Shown here one piece after another: positions 26,339 to 37,486 of a stretch of DNA of 64,000 nt. Position numbers and translations under genes: made by a program. Source of the DNA: Bradyrhizobium semiaridum (lineage in GTDB: Bacteria > Pseudomonadota > Alphaproteobacteria > Rhizobiales > Xanthobacteraceae); contig NZ_JAGKJJ010000005.1 in NCBI RefSeq assembly GCF_020329505.1, forward strand, positions 1 to 64,000. The letters are read 5' to 3'. Under the pieces are notes generated by a model, which made no database searches, was not told the DNA's origin, and saw only the letters and a list, made by a program, of their open reading frames with translations. The stretch's first letter is position 1. Each line of letters begins with the position of its first letter.

Positions 26339-27766
26339 TCAATAGCGGTAGTGATCGCTCTTGTACGGGCCTTCCGGCTTGACGCCGATATAGTCGGCCT
26401 GATCCTTGCGCAGCTCGGTCAGCTTGACGCCGATCTTGGCGAGGTGCAGGCGGGCGACCTTCTCGTCCAGCGTCTTCGGCAGCACGTAGACCTTCTTCTC
26501 GTACTTGCCGTCCTTGTTGTTGGCGAACAGCTCGATCTGCGCCAGCGTCTGGTTGGTGAAGGACGCCGACATCACGAAGGACGGATGGCCCATCGCATTG
26601 CCGAGGTTCACCAGGCGCCCTTCCGACAGCAGGATGATGCGGTGCTTGTCGGGGAATTCGATCTCGTCGACCTGCGGCTTGATGTTGGTCCACTTCAGGT
26701 TACGCAGAGCCGCGATCTGGATCTCGTTGTCGAAGTGGCCGATGTTGCAGACGATGGCGCGATCCTTCATCGCGCGCATGTGCTCGATGGTGATGATGTC
26801 CTTGTTGCCGGTGGCGGTGACGAAGATGTCGGCGCGCGGCGCGGCATCTTCCATGGTCACGACCTCATAGCCCTCCATCGCCGCCTGCAGCGCGCAGATC
26901 GGATCGACCTCGGAGACCATGACGCGGCAGCCGGCCTGGCGCAGCGAAGCAGCGGAGCCCTTGCCGACGTCGCCGAAGCCGGCGACCATCGCGACCTTGC
27001 CCGACAGCATCACGTCGGTGCCGCGGCGGATGCCGTCGACCAGCGACTCGCGGCAGCCATAGAGATTGTCGAACTTCGACTTGGTGACGCTGTCGTTGAC
27101 GTTGATCGCCGGGAACAAGAGCGTGCCCTTGCCTGCCATCTCGTAGAGACGGTGCACGCCGGTGGTGGTCTCTTCCGAGACACCCTTGATGTTCTTCGCG
27201 ATCTCGGCGAACCAGCCCTTCGGCTTCTCCTTCAGGAGCCGCTTCACCAGCGCGTAGAAGATCTCCTCTTCCTCCGATGTCGGCTTGTCGAGGAAGGCAA
27301 CATCGCCCTGCTCGGCGCGGTAGCCGGCGTGCACCAGCATGGTAGCATCGCCGCCGTCATCGAGGATCATATTGGGCGTGCCGCCGCCGTGCCAGTCGAA
27401 CAGCTTGGCGGTGTAGTCCCAGTACTCGGTCAGCGTCTCGCCCTTGACGGCGAACACCGGAATGCCGGCGGCGGCGATCGCAGCTGCCGCGTGATCCTGG
27501 GTCGAATAGATGTTGCAGGAGACCCAGCGGATATCGGCGCCAAGCGCGGCCAGCGTCTCGATCAGGACCGCGGTCTGGATCGTCATGTGCAGCGAGCCGG
27601 CGATGCGCGCGCCCTTCAGCGGCTGCTTGGGGCCGTACTCCTCGCGGGTCGCCATCAGGCCGGGCATCTCGGTCTCGGCCAGCGAGATCTCCTTGCGGCC
27701 GAAATCGGCCAGCGAAATGTCCTTGACGATGTAGTCGGTGAAGCCGGGCTTCGTGGGGGCGTTCAT
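26339..27766 (-). CDS. ahcY: Adenosylhomocysteinase
   Basis: A 475-residue NAD-dependent enzyme that splits S-adenosylhomocysteine to adenosine and homocysteine, clearing the product of all SAM-dependent methylations. Recognisable parts are [20 protein letters not shown], the substrate-site [11 protein letters not shown] and [19 protein letters not shown], the NAD-binding [15 protein letters not shown], and the conserved C-terminal KSDHYRY. The length, with an internal insertion near residues 150-190, is that of the long bacterial form. AGGA precedes the ATG. metK lies 254 bases upstream on the same strand with a repeat between, so they may share control but need not be one transcript. Confidence 0.97.
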   Translation of the reverse strand: MNAPTKPGFTDYIVKDISLADFGRKEISLAETEMPGLMATREEYGPKQPLKGARIAGSLHMTIQTAVLIETLAALGADIRWVSCNIYSTQDHAAAAIAAAGIPVFAVKGETLTEYWDYTAKLFDWHGGGTPNMILDDGGDATMLVHAGYRAEQGDVAFLDKPTSEEEEIFYALVKRLLKEKPKGWFAEIAKNIKGVSEETTTGVHRLYEMAGKGTLLFPAINVNDSVTKSKFDNLYGCRESLVDGIRRGTDVMLSGKVAMVAGFGDVGKGSAASLRQAGCRVMVSEVDPICALQAAMEGYEVVTMEDAAPRADIFVTATGNKDIITIEHMRAMKDRAIVCNIGHFDNEIQIAALRNLKWTNIKPQVDEIEFPDKHRIILLSEGRLVNLGNAMGHPSFVMSASFTNQTLAQIELFANNKDGKYEKKVYVLPKTLDEKVARLHLAKIGVKLTELRKDQADYIGVKPEGPYKSDHYRY

Positions 27767-27827
27767 GTCGGTTTCCTAATGTGTGAGTCCAGCGTGTCAG
27801 TAACGAAGCAGGCCCTACGCCCTGCGG

Positions 27828-28014
27828 CGCGGCCCTCTCCCTCGCCCCGCTCTTGCGGGGAGAGGGCTGGGATGAGGGGCTCTATCCGCGCAAAGATTCG
27901 CGGAGAGCCCCCCTCACCCACCGCTTCGCGGGTAGCCGAAGCTTTGCTTCGGCGTCGTTTTCAAGTACGGCCGCCGAAGGCGGCCTGTGCTCTCCCCGCA
28001 AGCGGGGCGAGGTA
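27828..28014. repeat. Palindromic repeat family A, gene-less copy between metK and ahcY
   Basis: The outer hairpins are CGCCCCGCTCTTGCGGGGAG at the left and CTCTCCCCGCAAGCGGGGCG at the right, with TGAGGGG and CCCCTCACCC as inner arms. Right of centre there is an extra hairpin-rich stretch (AGCCGAAGCTTTGCTTCGGC, 27932-27951). The layout matches 15917-16039 and the ends of the nuclease-bearing element at 47406-47902. It separates the end of metK from the start of ahcY and should affect read-through. Confidence 0.8.
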
Positions 28015-28020
28015 AGAGCG

Positions 28021-29214
<1,194 letters not shown>

Positions 29215-29273
29215 CAGTTGGACCTCATAATGATCGCCATTCCGGCGGTGGTTGTTGTGGATGTCATGGAATC

Positions 29274-30629
29274 TCAGTCGCGACGACGCGAGATGACGTA
29301 GGATTCGTCGTAAAACCAAAGCCCGTTGTGTTTGCGCAGAACCTCTCGGGTTGCATCGAGGGTCCGAGCGCTATCAGTCATTTCCGTCAGCCGGTCGTCT
29401 TCAATCTGCGCGACATACACCGCCGCGTTCCAGGCTGCAAAGGCCGTGGAGGTTCCGATCGAGCCGGTCACCTCATTGGGCAGCGCCTCCATAGCATAGC
29501 GAAAGATCGAGCGGTTATCCGCGTAGGCATTGAAGTTGAGGTCGCGCCCGGAGGCGCCCAGCTCGTACTTCACGGCGCGCAATATCTCATGGCGGCTGAC
29601 GGCGAAAGGATTTTCCCCGGGCCAGACGGCTTGAATGATTTCAAGCCCCGGATCGTGCCCGTGGGAGTGGATTCCTATCAGCCGTCCGCCGCCGCGCAGG
29701 GCGCGCGCCAGCGGCGCGATGATGCGCTTGGCCCGGAAATTCACCGAAGATTTGGCCCGATAGGGCTGCGAGGCGATCACAAGGTCGAAATTGGCTTCGG
29801 TCCGGCCGGCCCGCGGGATGATGCCATCGAGCAGGAAGCGGTGATCGTCCCGGTACAGCACAAGCGCCACCGGCCGCTCATAGATCGGCATCGCGGTTCG
29901 CGGGCTGATATTGGCACGCCAGTTCTGCTCCAGAAACGGGCCGAGCTCCGCGATCTGAGCCTCGAAGTCACCGGAGGCGGCGCCCCGCAACGGCACCTCG
30001 TGCCAGATCATGCTGGCGGCGGCCGCGTTCGCCCGTGGTGTCAGCCAGGGCGCCTCGGCGTAGTACATGTTGGTGAACACGAAGACGCTTGCCGGATGCT
30101 CCACGATGCGGTCCGGCACCTTGTCGAGGGTGAGGCGGATGTCCTCCACGCTCAACTCCTTGCCGGCGACATAGAACGGCATATGAGGAAAGCGGCCGTG
30201 CATCGCCCGCAGCACCCGCGCCAGCACCGTGCCGTCGCCGATGCCGGCATCGAACACCCTGAGCGCCGGCGGCCGCGGCTGGATCGCCGACAATTCCAGC
30301 GCGACGCGGTCGGCGATCACCCGCTTCTCGCTGCAGGTATGGACGAACAGCAAATAGCGCTGGCGGTTCTCGAAGAAGCGGAAATTGCCCCTGGGGTCGC
30401 GCTTTTCCGGCGGCACCACGAGGCCGCGCGGCGGCGTCACTCCGCCCGGGGTGGACGCCGCGATGAAGGCGTTGATGCGGTCGAGCGTGTCGATGGTGAT
30501 GCGCTTGCCCTCGCGCAGGCGGTGCACCAGCTTGCCGTCGTTGACCGCCCGGCGGCCGAACGTCGTCTCGGCCATGTCCGAGCGCCGGCAGAAGTCCGTG
30601 ATCTCGCTGAGGATTTCGTCGTTCTTCAT
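29274..30629 (-). CDS. Putative HTH regulator fused to a SAM-binding methyltransferase-like domain
   Basis: A 451-residue protein upstream of metK. Residues about 1-57 form a helix-turn-helix-like module ([38 protein letters not shown]). The remainder looks like a class I methyltransferase: [18 protein letters not shown] at 124-141 holds the SAM-binding glycine loop, preceded by a [20 protein letters not shown] helix. No known substrate motif was recognised. Start 30629 is chosen because the HTH starts there; it has no strong ribosome-binding site. With metK 59 bases downstream, a role in sensing SAM or SAH and controlling the methyl cycle is attractive, but this is inference; it may simply be a methyltransferase. 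Confidence 0.7.
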   Translation of the reverse strand: MKNDEILSEITDFCRRSDMAETTFGRRAVNDGKLVHRLREGKRITIDTLDRINAFIAASTPGGVTPPRGLVVPPEKRDPRGNFRFFENRQRYLLFVHTCSEKRVIADRVALELSAIQPRPPALRVFDAGIGDGTVLARVLRAMHGRFPHMPFYVAGKELSVEDIRLTLDKVPDRIVEHPASVFVFTNMYYAEAPWLTPRANAAAASMIWHEVPLRGAASGDFEAQIAELGPFLEQNWRANISPRTAMPIYERPVALVLYRDDHRFLLDGIIPRAGRTEANFDLVIASQPYRAKSSVNFRAKRIIAPLARALRGGGRLIGIHSHGHDPGLEIIQAVWPGENPFAVSRHEILRAVKYELGASGRDLNFNAYADNRSIFRYAMEALPNEVTGSIGTSTAFAAWNAAVYVAQIEDDRLTEMTDSARTLDATREVLRKHNGLWFYDESYVISRRRD

Positions 30630-30804
30630 GGAGCCAGTGATGAACGGCGGCGAGTGGGACAAAAGTGGGCAGGAGCCGAGTTCGAACGTCTCTTAGCACC
30701 ATTTTCCCACCAATTGAACCCCCATCTGGGATCCAATCACAAACAATCTCCCGAACGCCTTGTCGTGACCCGGCCGTTACAACCGTTTGCCCTTTGGATG
30801 CTCC

Positions 30805-32529
30805 ATGCGCCGCCTGCTCATGATCTCTTGCCTGCTTGCCGCCATCCTGTGGGCAGCCCCCTGCCTCGCCCAGTCACGTGCGCAGCTTGGCCCACTCTGC
30901 ACCACCGAGACCACGCCGGCCGACCAGATGATCGATGCCTGCACCAAGATCATCGCGCTGAAGGTGTTTTCCGGCGAGAAGCTCGCGACCATCCATTTCT
31001 GGCGCGCAGTCGGCTGGAACAAGAAGGGCAACTATCCGCAAGTGATCGCCGACGCCACCGAGGCGCTCCGCCTCAAGCCCAGCACAGCCGTCTACAATCT
31101 GCGCGGCTCAGCCTATTTCGACAAGGGCGAGTACGACATCGCGATATCAGACTTCAACGACGCGCTGCGGATGGGACCGCCGAGCGGCATCATCTTCCAC
31201 AACCGCGGCAACGCGTATCGCAGCAAGGGCGACTACGCCAAGGCGATCGCCGACTATGATACCGCGATCAAGGCCGGCCCGAAGTCCGCCTTCTCCTATC
31301 AGAACCGCGGCAGCTCCAAACAGGCGCTTGGCGATCTCGCTGGTGCGCTCGCCGACATCAACGAGGCGATCCGCATCGACCCCTCGCTGCCGCAGCCTTT
31401 GATCAGCCGCGCGGTGATCTGGCGCGCCAGGGGCGATGCCGATCGCGCGATATCGGACACCACGGAGGCGATCCGGCTGGCGAAGGCGAAGGCGCCGGTC
31501 AATATCATGACGCCGCCCGGCAGCGTGCTGATCTCGGCCTACACCCAGCGCGGCCTGACCTATGAGGCGAAGGGCGACGCCGAGCGCGCCAGGCAGGACT
31601 ATGCCGCCGCGCTCGAAGGCCGCGCCTCTGATGCCGGCAGCAAGGCCAACCAGGCCACCGCCAAGGTGCGGCTCTCGCTGCTGGAGGAAGCCGCCGTGCC
31701 GCGCAAGGGGGCAACGTCAGCCGCCGACGCGAGCCAACCGGCCTCGCCGGCTGCGCCGGCCGCCGAACCGGCTCCGCCGCCCGCGCGGGCAAAGGCTGTG
31801 GAAGGCAGCCGCCGCGTTGCGCTGGTGATCGGCAACGGCAGCTACGCGCATGTCAAGGCGCTGCCCAATCCGCCCAACGATGCGCGGGCGATGGCCAAGA
31901 GCCTGCGCGAGATCGGCTTCACCGTCTCGGAAGGCCTCGACCTCGACCGCGAGGCCATGCAGCGGACGATCCGCGATTTCCTGCGCGAGGCGGCACGCTC
32001 GCAGATCGCGGTGGTGTATTACGCCGGGCACGGCGTGCAGGTCGACGGCCGCAACTACCTCGTGCCCGTCGACGTCGCGTTCAAGGCCGACGGCCGCACG
32101 ACCGATGCGATGGTCGACATGGACACCATCACCGCCGGCCTCGACGACCAGATCCGCACCAACATCCTGATCCTCGATGCCTGCCGCAACAATCCGATGG
32201 CGCCGCAGCTGGCGTCGGCGGGCGCCAGCCGCGGCATCGAGGGCGGATCGCCCGGCCTTGCCGCGCCGACCTCGCTCGGCACCGGCTCGACGCTCGGCGC
32301 CGGCACGCTGATCGCGTTCGCGACCGCGCCGGGCCAGGTCGCGCTGGACGGCGAAGGCGCCAACAGCCCGTTCTCGGCCGCGCTGTCGCGTCACATCGGC
32401 ACGCCCGGCCTCGAGGTGCAGCAGATGCTGACCCGCGTCCGCGCCGAAGTGGTCGCAGCCACCAAGGGCAAGCAGGTGCCGTGGTCGAACTCCTCGCTGC
32501 TCGGCGAGGTCTTTCTGGCGGAGAAGTGA
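30805..32529 (+). CDS. Secreted TPR-repeat protein with C-terminal caspase (C14) domain
   Basis: A 574-residue protein: signal peptide 1-22 (LAAILWAAPCLAQS), about six tetratricopeptide repeats in 60-275 (for example AIADYDTAIKAGPKSAFSYQ), a Pro/Ala linker at 305-330, then a caspase-fold domain from about 335 (RRVALVIGNGSYAHVKALPN). The catalytic dyad is His409 in YYAGHGVQ and Cys460 in LILDACRNNP. Such metacaspase-like proteins cut after basic residues; targets in bacteria are largely unknown. The signal peptide implies action in the periplasm or outside the cell. It is divergent from the HTH-methyltransferase gene and stands alone. Confidence 0.9.
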   Translation: MRRLLMISCLLAAILWAAPCLAQSRAQLGPLCTTETTPADQMIDACTKIIALKVFSGEKLATIHFWRAVGWNKKGNYPQVIADATEALRLKPSTAVYNLRGSAYFDKGEYDIAISDFNDALRMGPPSGIIFHNRGNAYRSKGDYAKAIADYDTAIKAGPKSAFSYQNRGSSKQALGDLAGALADINEAIRIDPSLPQPLISRAVIWRARGDADRAISDTTEAIRLAKAKAPVNIMTPPGSVLISAYTQRGLTYEAKGDAERARQDYAAALEGRASDAGSKANQATAKVRLSLLEEAAVPRKGATSAADASQPASPAAPAAEPAPPPARAKAVEGSRRVALVIGNGSYAHVKALPNPPNDARAMAKSLREIGFTVSEGLDLDREAMQRTIRDFLREAARSQIAVVYYAGHGVQVDGRNYLVPVDVAFKADGRTTDAMVDMDTITAGLDDQIRTNILILDACRNNPMAPQLASAGASRGIEGGSPGLAAPTSLGTGSTLGAGTLIAFATAPGQVALDGEGANSPFSAALSRHIGTPGLEVQQMLTRVRAEVVAATKGKQVPWSNSSLLGEVFLAEK

Positions 32530-32549
32530 CGGCGCGTTTAGCGCCGTCA
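32527..32549 (+). terminator. Hairpin at the end of the caspase gene
   Basis: A stem TGACGGCGC / GCGCCGTCA with a 5-base loop directly covers the TGA stop of the caspase gene and is followed by TTTAG. The T-run is short, so termination is likely but not certain. The 200 bases from here to the MetE-like gene hold no recognisable gene. Confidence 0.5.
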
Positions 32550-32751
32550 TTTAGGGGCTTGCTTGTTCAACTTGCTCGGTGTCATCACTCGCGCATGCGG
32601 CGATCCAGTATTCCAGAGGCGAGGGTGATTGAACCGAAAGGCCGCGGCGTACCGGATCGCCCGGTCCATGTGCGCAATTGCGCACGGGCCGGGCGATGAC
32701 AGCGGTGAATGAGTGCGACGCTTCGCGCCATGCCGAAATGACGGCAGCGCG

Positions 32752-33870
32752 TCATTTCCCCCACACCTCGTTCGCGATCTCGACGGCGAGCCGCAGCTTG
32801 GCCCACTGCTCGTCCTCGGAGAGGATGTTGCCCTCTTCGGTCGAGGCGAAGCCGCATTGCGGTGACAGCGCGAGCTGCTCGAGCGGGGCGAACTTCGCCG
32901 CCTCATCCAGCCGCCGCTTGATGTCGTCCCGTTTCTCGAGCTCGCCGAACTTCGAGGTGATGACGCCGACCACCACGACCTTGTTGCCCTTCGGCAGGAA
33001 ACGCAGCGGCTCGAAGCCGCCGGCGCGGTCGGAATCATATTCGAGAAAGTAGCCGTCGTAATTGGTGCCAGCCAGCATGGTCTCGGCCACCGGCTCGTAG
33101 CCGCCGGAGGAAATCCAGGTCGAGCGGAAATTGCCGCGGCAGACATGGGTGGTGATCACCATGTCGGCGGGGCGCTCGGCGATCGCGTAGTTGATGATAC
33201 GGGCGTAGATTTCCTGCAAGCCGTCGGGATTGTCGCCGCGCTCGCGCGACTTCTGCAATTCCTCCTGCGAGCACAGATAGGCCCACACGGTGTCGTCGAA
33301 CTGCAGATAGCGGCAGCTGGCATCGTAGAACGCCTTCACCGCCTTGCGATAGGTCTTGCCGAGGTCCTGATAGAACTCCTCGAGATCGGGATAGACCTCC
33401 TTCGAGATCAGCTTGCGGCCGCCGCGGAAGTGCAGCACCGCCGGCGACGGGATCGTCATCTTCGGCGTGACGTGAGCCTGGTCGGCGCATTTCTTCAGGA
33501 AGCGGAAGTGATCGAGCATCGGGTGCCGGTCGGAGAAGTCGAGCTTGCCGATCACCCTGATCGCGTCGTGCCGGGTCTGCACGCCCGCGAACTGGATGCC
33601 CGTGTCGGGATGGAACAGCTCGCAGCCGGTCAGATGGCTGAGGAAATCGAAATGCCACCAGGAGCGGCGGAACTCGCCGTCGGTCGCGAGCTTCAGACCG
33701 AGCGAGGCCTGCTTGTGCACGACCTTCTCGATCTCCATGTCCTCAACCTTGCGCAGCTCGTCGGCCGAGATCTCGCCCTTCTCCAGCCTGGCGCGGGCCT
33801 CCTTGATCTTCGGCGGACGCAACAGGCTGCCGACCTCGTCGGCACGGAACGGAGGCTTGGTTCGCTGCAT
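32752..33870 (-). CDS. MetE-like cobalamin-independent methionine synthase family protein (short form)
   Basis: A 372-residue single-barrel protein of the MetE C-terminal family (YxjG/YxjH-like). It starts FRADEVGSLLRPPKIKEARA, has DGEFRRSWWHFDFL, and keeps likely zinc ligands: ITTHVCRGN (His and Cys) and the late LSPQCGFAS (Cys). Full MetE has an extra N-terminal half which is absent here, so it may use a different methyl donor from methyl-tetrahydropteroyltriglutamate. Start is ATG 33870 with GGGAG 7 nt upstream; a TTG two codons earlier is unlikely. It lies 40 bases upstream of the end of livF and is probably a separate unit or the tail of the liv operon. Confidence 0.85.
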   Translation of the reverse strand: MQRTKPPFRADEVGSLLRPPKIKEARARLEKGEISADELRKVEDMEIEKVVHKQASLGLKLATDGEFRRSWWHFDFLSHLTGCELFHPDTGIQFAGVQTRHDAIRVIGKLDFSDRHPMLDHFRFLKKCADQAHVTPKMTIPSPAVLHFRGGRKLISKEVYPDLEEFYQDLGKTYRKAVKAFYDASCRYLQFDDTVWAYLCSQEELQKSRERGDNPDGLQEIYARIINYAIAERPADMVITTHVCRGNFRSTWISSGGYEPVAETMLAGTNYDGYFLEYDSDRAGGFEPLRFLPKGNKVVVVGVITSKFGELEKRDDIKRRLDEAAKFAPLEQLALSPQCGFASTEEGNILSEDEQWAKLRLAVEIANEVWGK

Positions 33871-33912
33871 AGTCAACTCCCGGACGTTTCTGATTTTGCC
33901 TCTAACGTGTCT

Positions 33913-34621
<709 letters not shown>

Positions 34622-34629
<8 letters not shown>

Positions 34630-35374
34630 GGGCCGCCTCGCCGAGATAGACCGCCTTGACCTGCGGATCGCGCGCGACCTCGTCGGGCGCGCCCTCGGTG
34701 AGCAGCCCGCCATTGACCAGCACCGAGATGCGGTCGGCGAAAGAGAACACGAGGTCCATGTCGTGCTCGATCAGGAGCACGGTGACGTCGCGCGGCAGCG
34801 CGGCGACGGCCGCAAGGATGTCGTGACGCTCGCTCTCGGGCACGCCGGCGGCCGGCTCGTCGAGCAGCAAGACGCGCGGTCTGGCGGCGATCGCGACCGC
34901 GATCTCGAGCAGGCGCTGCTTGCCGTAGGGCAGTGTCGAGGTGAGCTCGGTCATGACGTCGAGCAGATGGAAACGCGACAGGATTCCGGCGACCTCGGCG
35001 TTGACGTCGTCGCGCGTCCCCATCCGCCGCCACCAGTCGCCGCCGTGGCCCATCCGCTCGGAGACCGCAAGGCCGATGGTCTCCAGCGGCGTCAGTTCGG
35101 GATAGAGCTGGTTGATCTGGAAGGTGCGCGACAGGCCGCGCAGCACCCGCCTGTGCACGGCAAGATCGGTGATGTCGCTGCCCTCGAGGAGGATGCGGCC
35201 GCTGTTCGGCTTCAATACACCGGTGAGTTGGTTGATGACCGTGGTCTTGCCGGCGCCGTTCGGCCCAATCAGCGCATGGCGCGCGCCCCGCGCCACCCGG
35301 AGCGACAGATCGCGGGTGACGCGAAGCCCGCCGAATGATTTTTCGAGGTTGCGGGTTTCGAGCGCAATCGTCAT
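34622..35374 (-). CDS. livG: Liv-type ABC transporter ATPase (LivG)
   Basis: A 250-residue ATPase with GPNGAGKTTVIN (Walker A), LSRTFQINQLYPELTPLETI (the LivG Q-loop region), LPYGKQRLLEIAVAIA (the divergent LivG signature) and RVLLLDEPAAGVPESE (Walker B). The two-residue and length pattern is LivG, pairing with LivF as a heterodimer on the inner membrane. It overlaps livM by four bases (ATGA) and livF by eight, so the genes are translationally coupled. Confidence 0.93.
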
Positions 35375-36402
35375 GGCGCGTCCCTCTCGGGCACGGCGAC
35401 CACAGCCTTGCGGCCGGCGAACTGGCGGATGACCAGGTTCGGCACGAACAGCACCCAGCGATGGATGCGCTCGCGGCCGACCAGCACGATCACGACCAGC
35501 ACGAGGCCGATCCAGAACAGCCAGTATTGCGGGGTGATGCTCTGAAACAGCTCCTGCAGCATCTTGAACACGACCGCGCCAATCAACCCGCCATAGAGAT
35601 AGCCGGTGCCGCCGATGACCAGCACCAGCATCAGGTCGGCGGAGCGCTCGAAGGCGAACACGTCGAGCGAGGCCAGCGCCGTGGTCTGGGTGAACAGCGC
35701 ACCGGCGATCCCGGCATAGAACGCGGCGAGCGTATAGATCGCGATCAGGCGGCGATTGACCGGCATGCCGATCGCCGCCGCGCGCAGCGGATTGTTCCTG
35801 ATCGCCCGCAGCGACAGGCCGAACGGCGAATGCACCACGCGGCGGGCGAGCAGGAACAGGATGAACAGCACGATCAGCGAATAGAACAACCCGGTCTTGC
35901 CGAACATGTCGAAGGCGAACAGGCCGAGGATCGGCTGCATCTCGATGCCCTGCAGGCCGTCGGTGCCGCCGGTGATGTTGGAGAAGCGCTCGGCCAGCGC
36001 CTCCAGCAGCAGCGCGATCCCGAGCGTCACCATCAGCCGCGTCAGGTCGACGCCGCGGATGACGAGGAAGCTGGTCAGGAAGCCGAGCACCGCCGCGACG
36101 AGCCCGGCGACGACGAGTGCGATGACCGGCTCGTTGATGATGCCATGCAGCGCCAGCAAACCGGCCGAATAGGCACCGACCCCGAAGAACGCGGCATGGC
36201 CGAGCGAGACGACGCCGGCATAGCCGAGGATCAGGTCGAGCGACAGCGCGAACAGCGCCAGCCGCACGATGTCGGTCATGATCAGATAGCGCGACGGAAA
36301 CAGGAAAGCGCAGGCCAGCGTCAGCACCCAGAACGCGACCTCGCTGACGCGCCAGCGCGCACCGGCCTTCGCGTGGGTCGAGACGTCGGACAGCGCGGTC
36401 AT
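35371..36402 (-). CDS. livM: Liv-type ABC transporter permease (LivM)
   Basis: A 343-residue inner-membrane permease with about eight to ten hydrophobic segments. ALSLDLILGYAGVVSLGHAA near residue 52 and the later GGTGYLYGGLIGAVVFKML are the LivM signatures; AIRNNPLRAAAIGMPVNR is the cytoplasmic loop that docks the ATPases. It begins 10 bases downstream of livH and overlaps livG. It forms the translocation channel together with LivH. Confidence 0.93.
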   Translation of the reverse strand: MTALSDVSTHAKAGARWRVSEVAFWVLTLACAFLFPSRYLIMTDIVRLALFALSLDLILGYAGVVSLGHAAFFGVGAYSAGLLALHGIINEPVIALVVAGLVAAVLGFLTSFLVIRGVDLTRLMVTLGIALLLEALAERFSNITGGTDGLQGIEMQPILGLFAFDMFGKTGLFYSLIVLFILFLLARRVVHSPFGLSLRAIRNNPLRAAAIGMPVNRRLIAIYTLAAFYAGIAGALFTQTTALASLDVFAFERSADLMLVLVIGGTGYLYGGLIGAVVFKMLQELFQSITPQYWLFWIGLVLVVIVLVGRERIHRWVLFVPNLVIRQFAGRKAVVAVPERDAP

Positions 36403-36412
36403 GGCGGGCTCA

Positions 36413-37282
36413 TCATCGCGCCGCGGTGCGGCCGAACAGGCCGTTCGGGCGCCAGAGCAGGATCACGATCATCACGGTGTAGATCACGAACGGACCCATC
36501 TTCGGCACGTAATACTTGCCGGCGACGTCGGCGATGCCGAGCAGCAGCGAGGCCAGGAACGGCCCGGTGATCGAGGAGGAGCCGCCGACCGTCACGACGA
36601 TCAGGAAGTAGATCATGAATTTCAGCGGAAAGTACGGATCGAGCCCGAGGATCTCCGCGCTCAGCGCGCCGCCGAGACCGGCAAGGCCGCTGCCGAATGC
36701 GAAGGTGAACGCGAACACCTGCGGCACGTTGATGCCGAGCCCGATGGCGGCACGCGGGTCGTCGACCGCGGCGCGCAGGCGGCTGCCGAACCGGGTCTTG
36801 GCCAGGATCAATTGCAGCGCCAGCGTCAGCAGCCCGCAGATCACCACGATCATCAGGCGGTAACGCCCGATGCCGACGCCGAACAGGCTGAGCTGGCCCT
36901 CCAGTGCGGCCGGCAGCTTGATGAAGATCCGCGACGATCCCATGATGTAGTCGACCGCCGCGACCGACATGAAGACGAGCCCGATCGAGAACAGCACCTG
37001 GTCGAGATGGCTGCGGGTATAGAGATGGCGGTACAGCGTCCGCTCCAGCGCGACGCCGATCGCGGCGCTGGCGACGAAGGCGAGCGGCAGCGCCGCGAAG
37101 AACGGCCAGCCGGAATTGTTCACGAGCACCGCGCAGATATAGCCGCCGGCCATCGCGAAGGCGCCGTGCGCCAGGTTGACGAAGTTCATCAGGCCGAGCG
37201 TCACCGCGAGCCCGCAGGCGAGCACGAACAGCAGCATGCCGTAGGCGACGCCGTCGAACAGGTTGGTGAGGATGGAAGCCAT
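36413..37282 (-). CDS. livH: Liv-type ABC transporter permease (LivH)
   Basis: A 289-residue membrane permease. LFDGVAYGMLLFVLACGLAV at the N-terminus and TLGLMNFVNLAHGAFAMAGG (about 30-49) are typical of LivH; GSRLRAAVDDPRAAIGLGIN is the ATPase-docking loop. It pairs with LivM. It is separated from the binding-protein gene by a 204-base gap filled mostly by a palindromic repeat, so expression of livK may exceed that of the membrane components. Confidence 0.93.
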   Translation of the reverse strand: MASILTNLFDGVAYGMLLFVLACGLAVTLGLMNFVNLAHGAFAMAGGYICAVLVNNSGWPFFAALPLAFVASAAIGVALERTLYRHLYTRSHLDQVLFSIGLVFMSVAAVDYIMGSSRIFIKLPAALEGQLSLFGVGIGRYRLMIVVICGLLTLALQLILAKTRFGSRLRAAVDDPRAAIGLGINVPQVFAFTFAFGSGLAGLGGALSAEILGLDPYFPLKFMIYFLIVVTVGGSSSITGPFLASLLLGIADVAGKYYVPKMGPFVIYTVMIVILLWRPNGLFGRTAAR

Positions 37283-37334
37283 GGGGTCAGCTTAACCGAG
37301 AGGATGCCATCACGTCGCGCGCGAGGAAATCGTG

Positions 37335-37447
37335 ATCGCCGGGCTTGTCCCGGCCATCCACGTCTTCCTCGCACGCCGCGGGAAAGACGTTGGATGCCCG
37401 GCACATCTGCGCGAAGACGCGCTTCGCGCTTTTGGCCGGGCATGACG
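37335..37447. repeat. Palindromic repeat family E between livK and livH
   Basis: Left part: GTGATCGCCGGGCTTGTCCC then GGCCATCCACGTCTT; right part inverted, ACGTTGGATGCCCGGCACAT and a terminal TTGGCCGGGCATGACG. The two halves pair into a long hairpin with a smaller hairpin GAAGACGCGCTTCGCGCTT inside. It sits in the transcribed gap between livK and livH and may stabilise the livK message or lower downstream expression. Confidence 0.65.
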
Positions 37448-37486
37448 CACAAGATGCGGCACGCGTCGAGAATGACGGCAGCAGCG

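Noticed and set aside
29215..29280. Possible SAM riboswitch in the metK leader
   Set aside because: There is a small CGCC/GGCG stem and a GATTCC/GGAAT pairing, but neither the SAM-II nor SAM/SAH consensus could be matched. A covariance-model search would be decisive.
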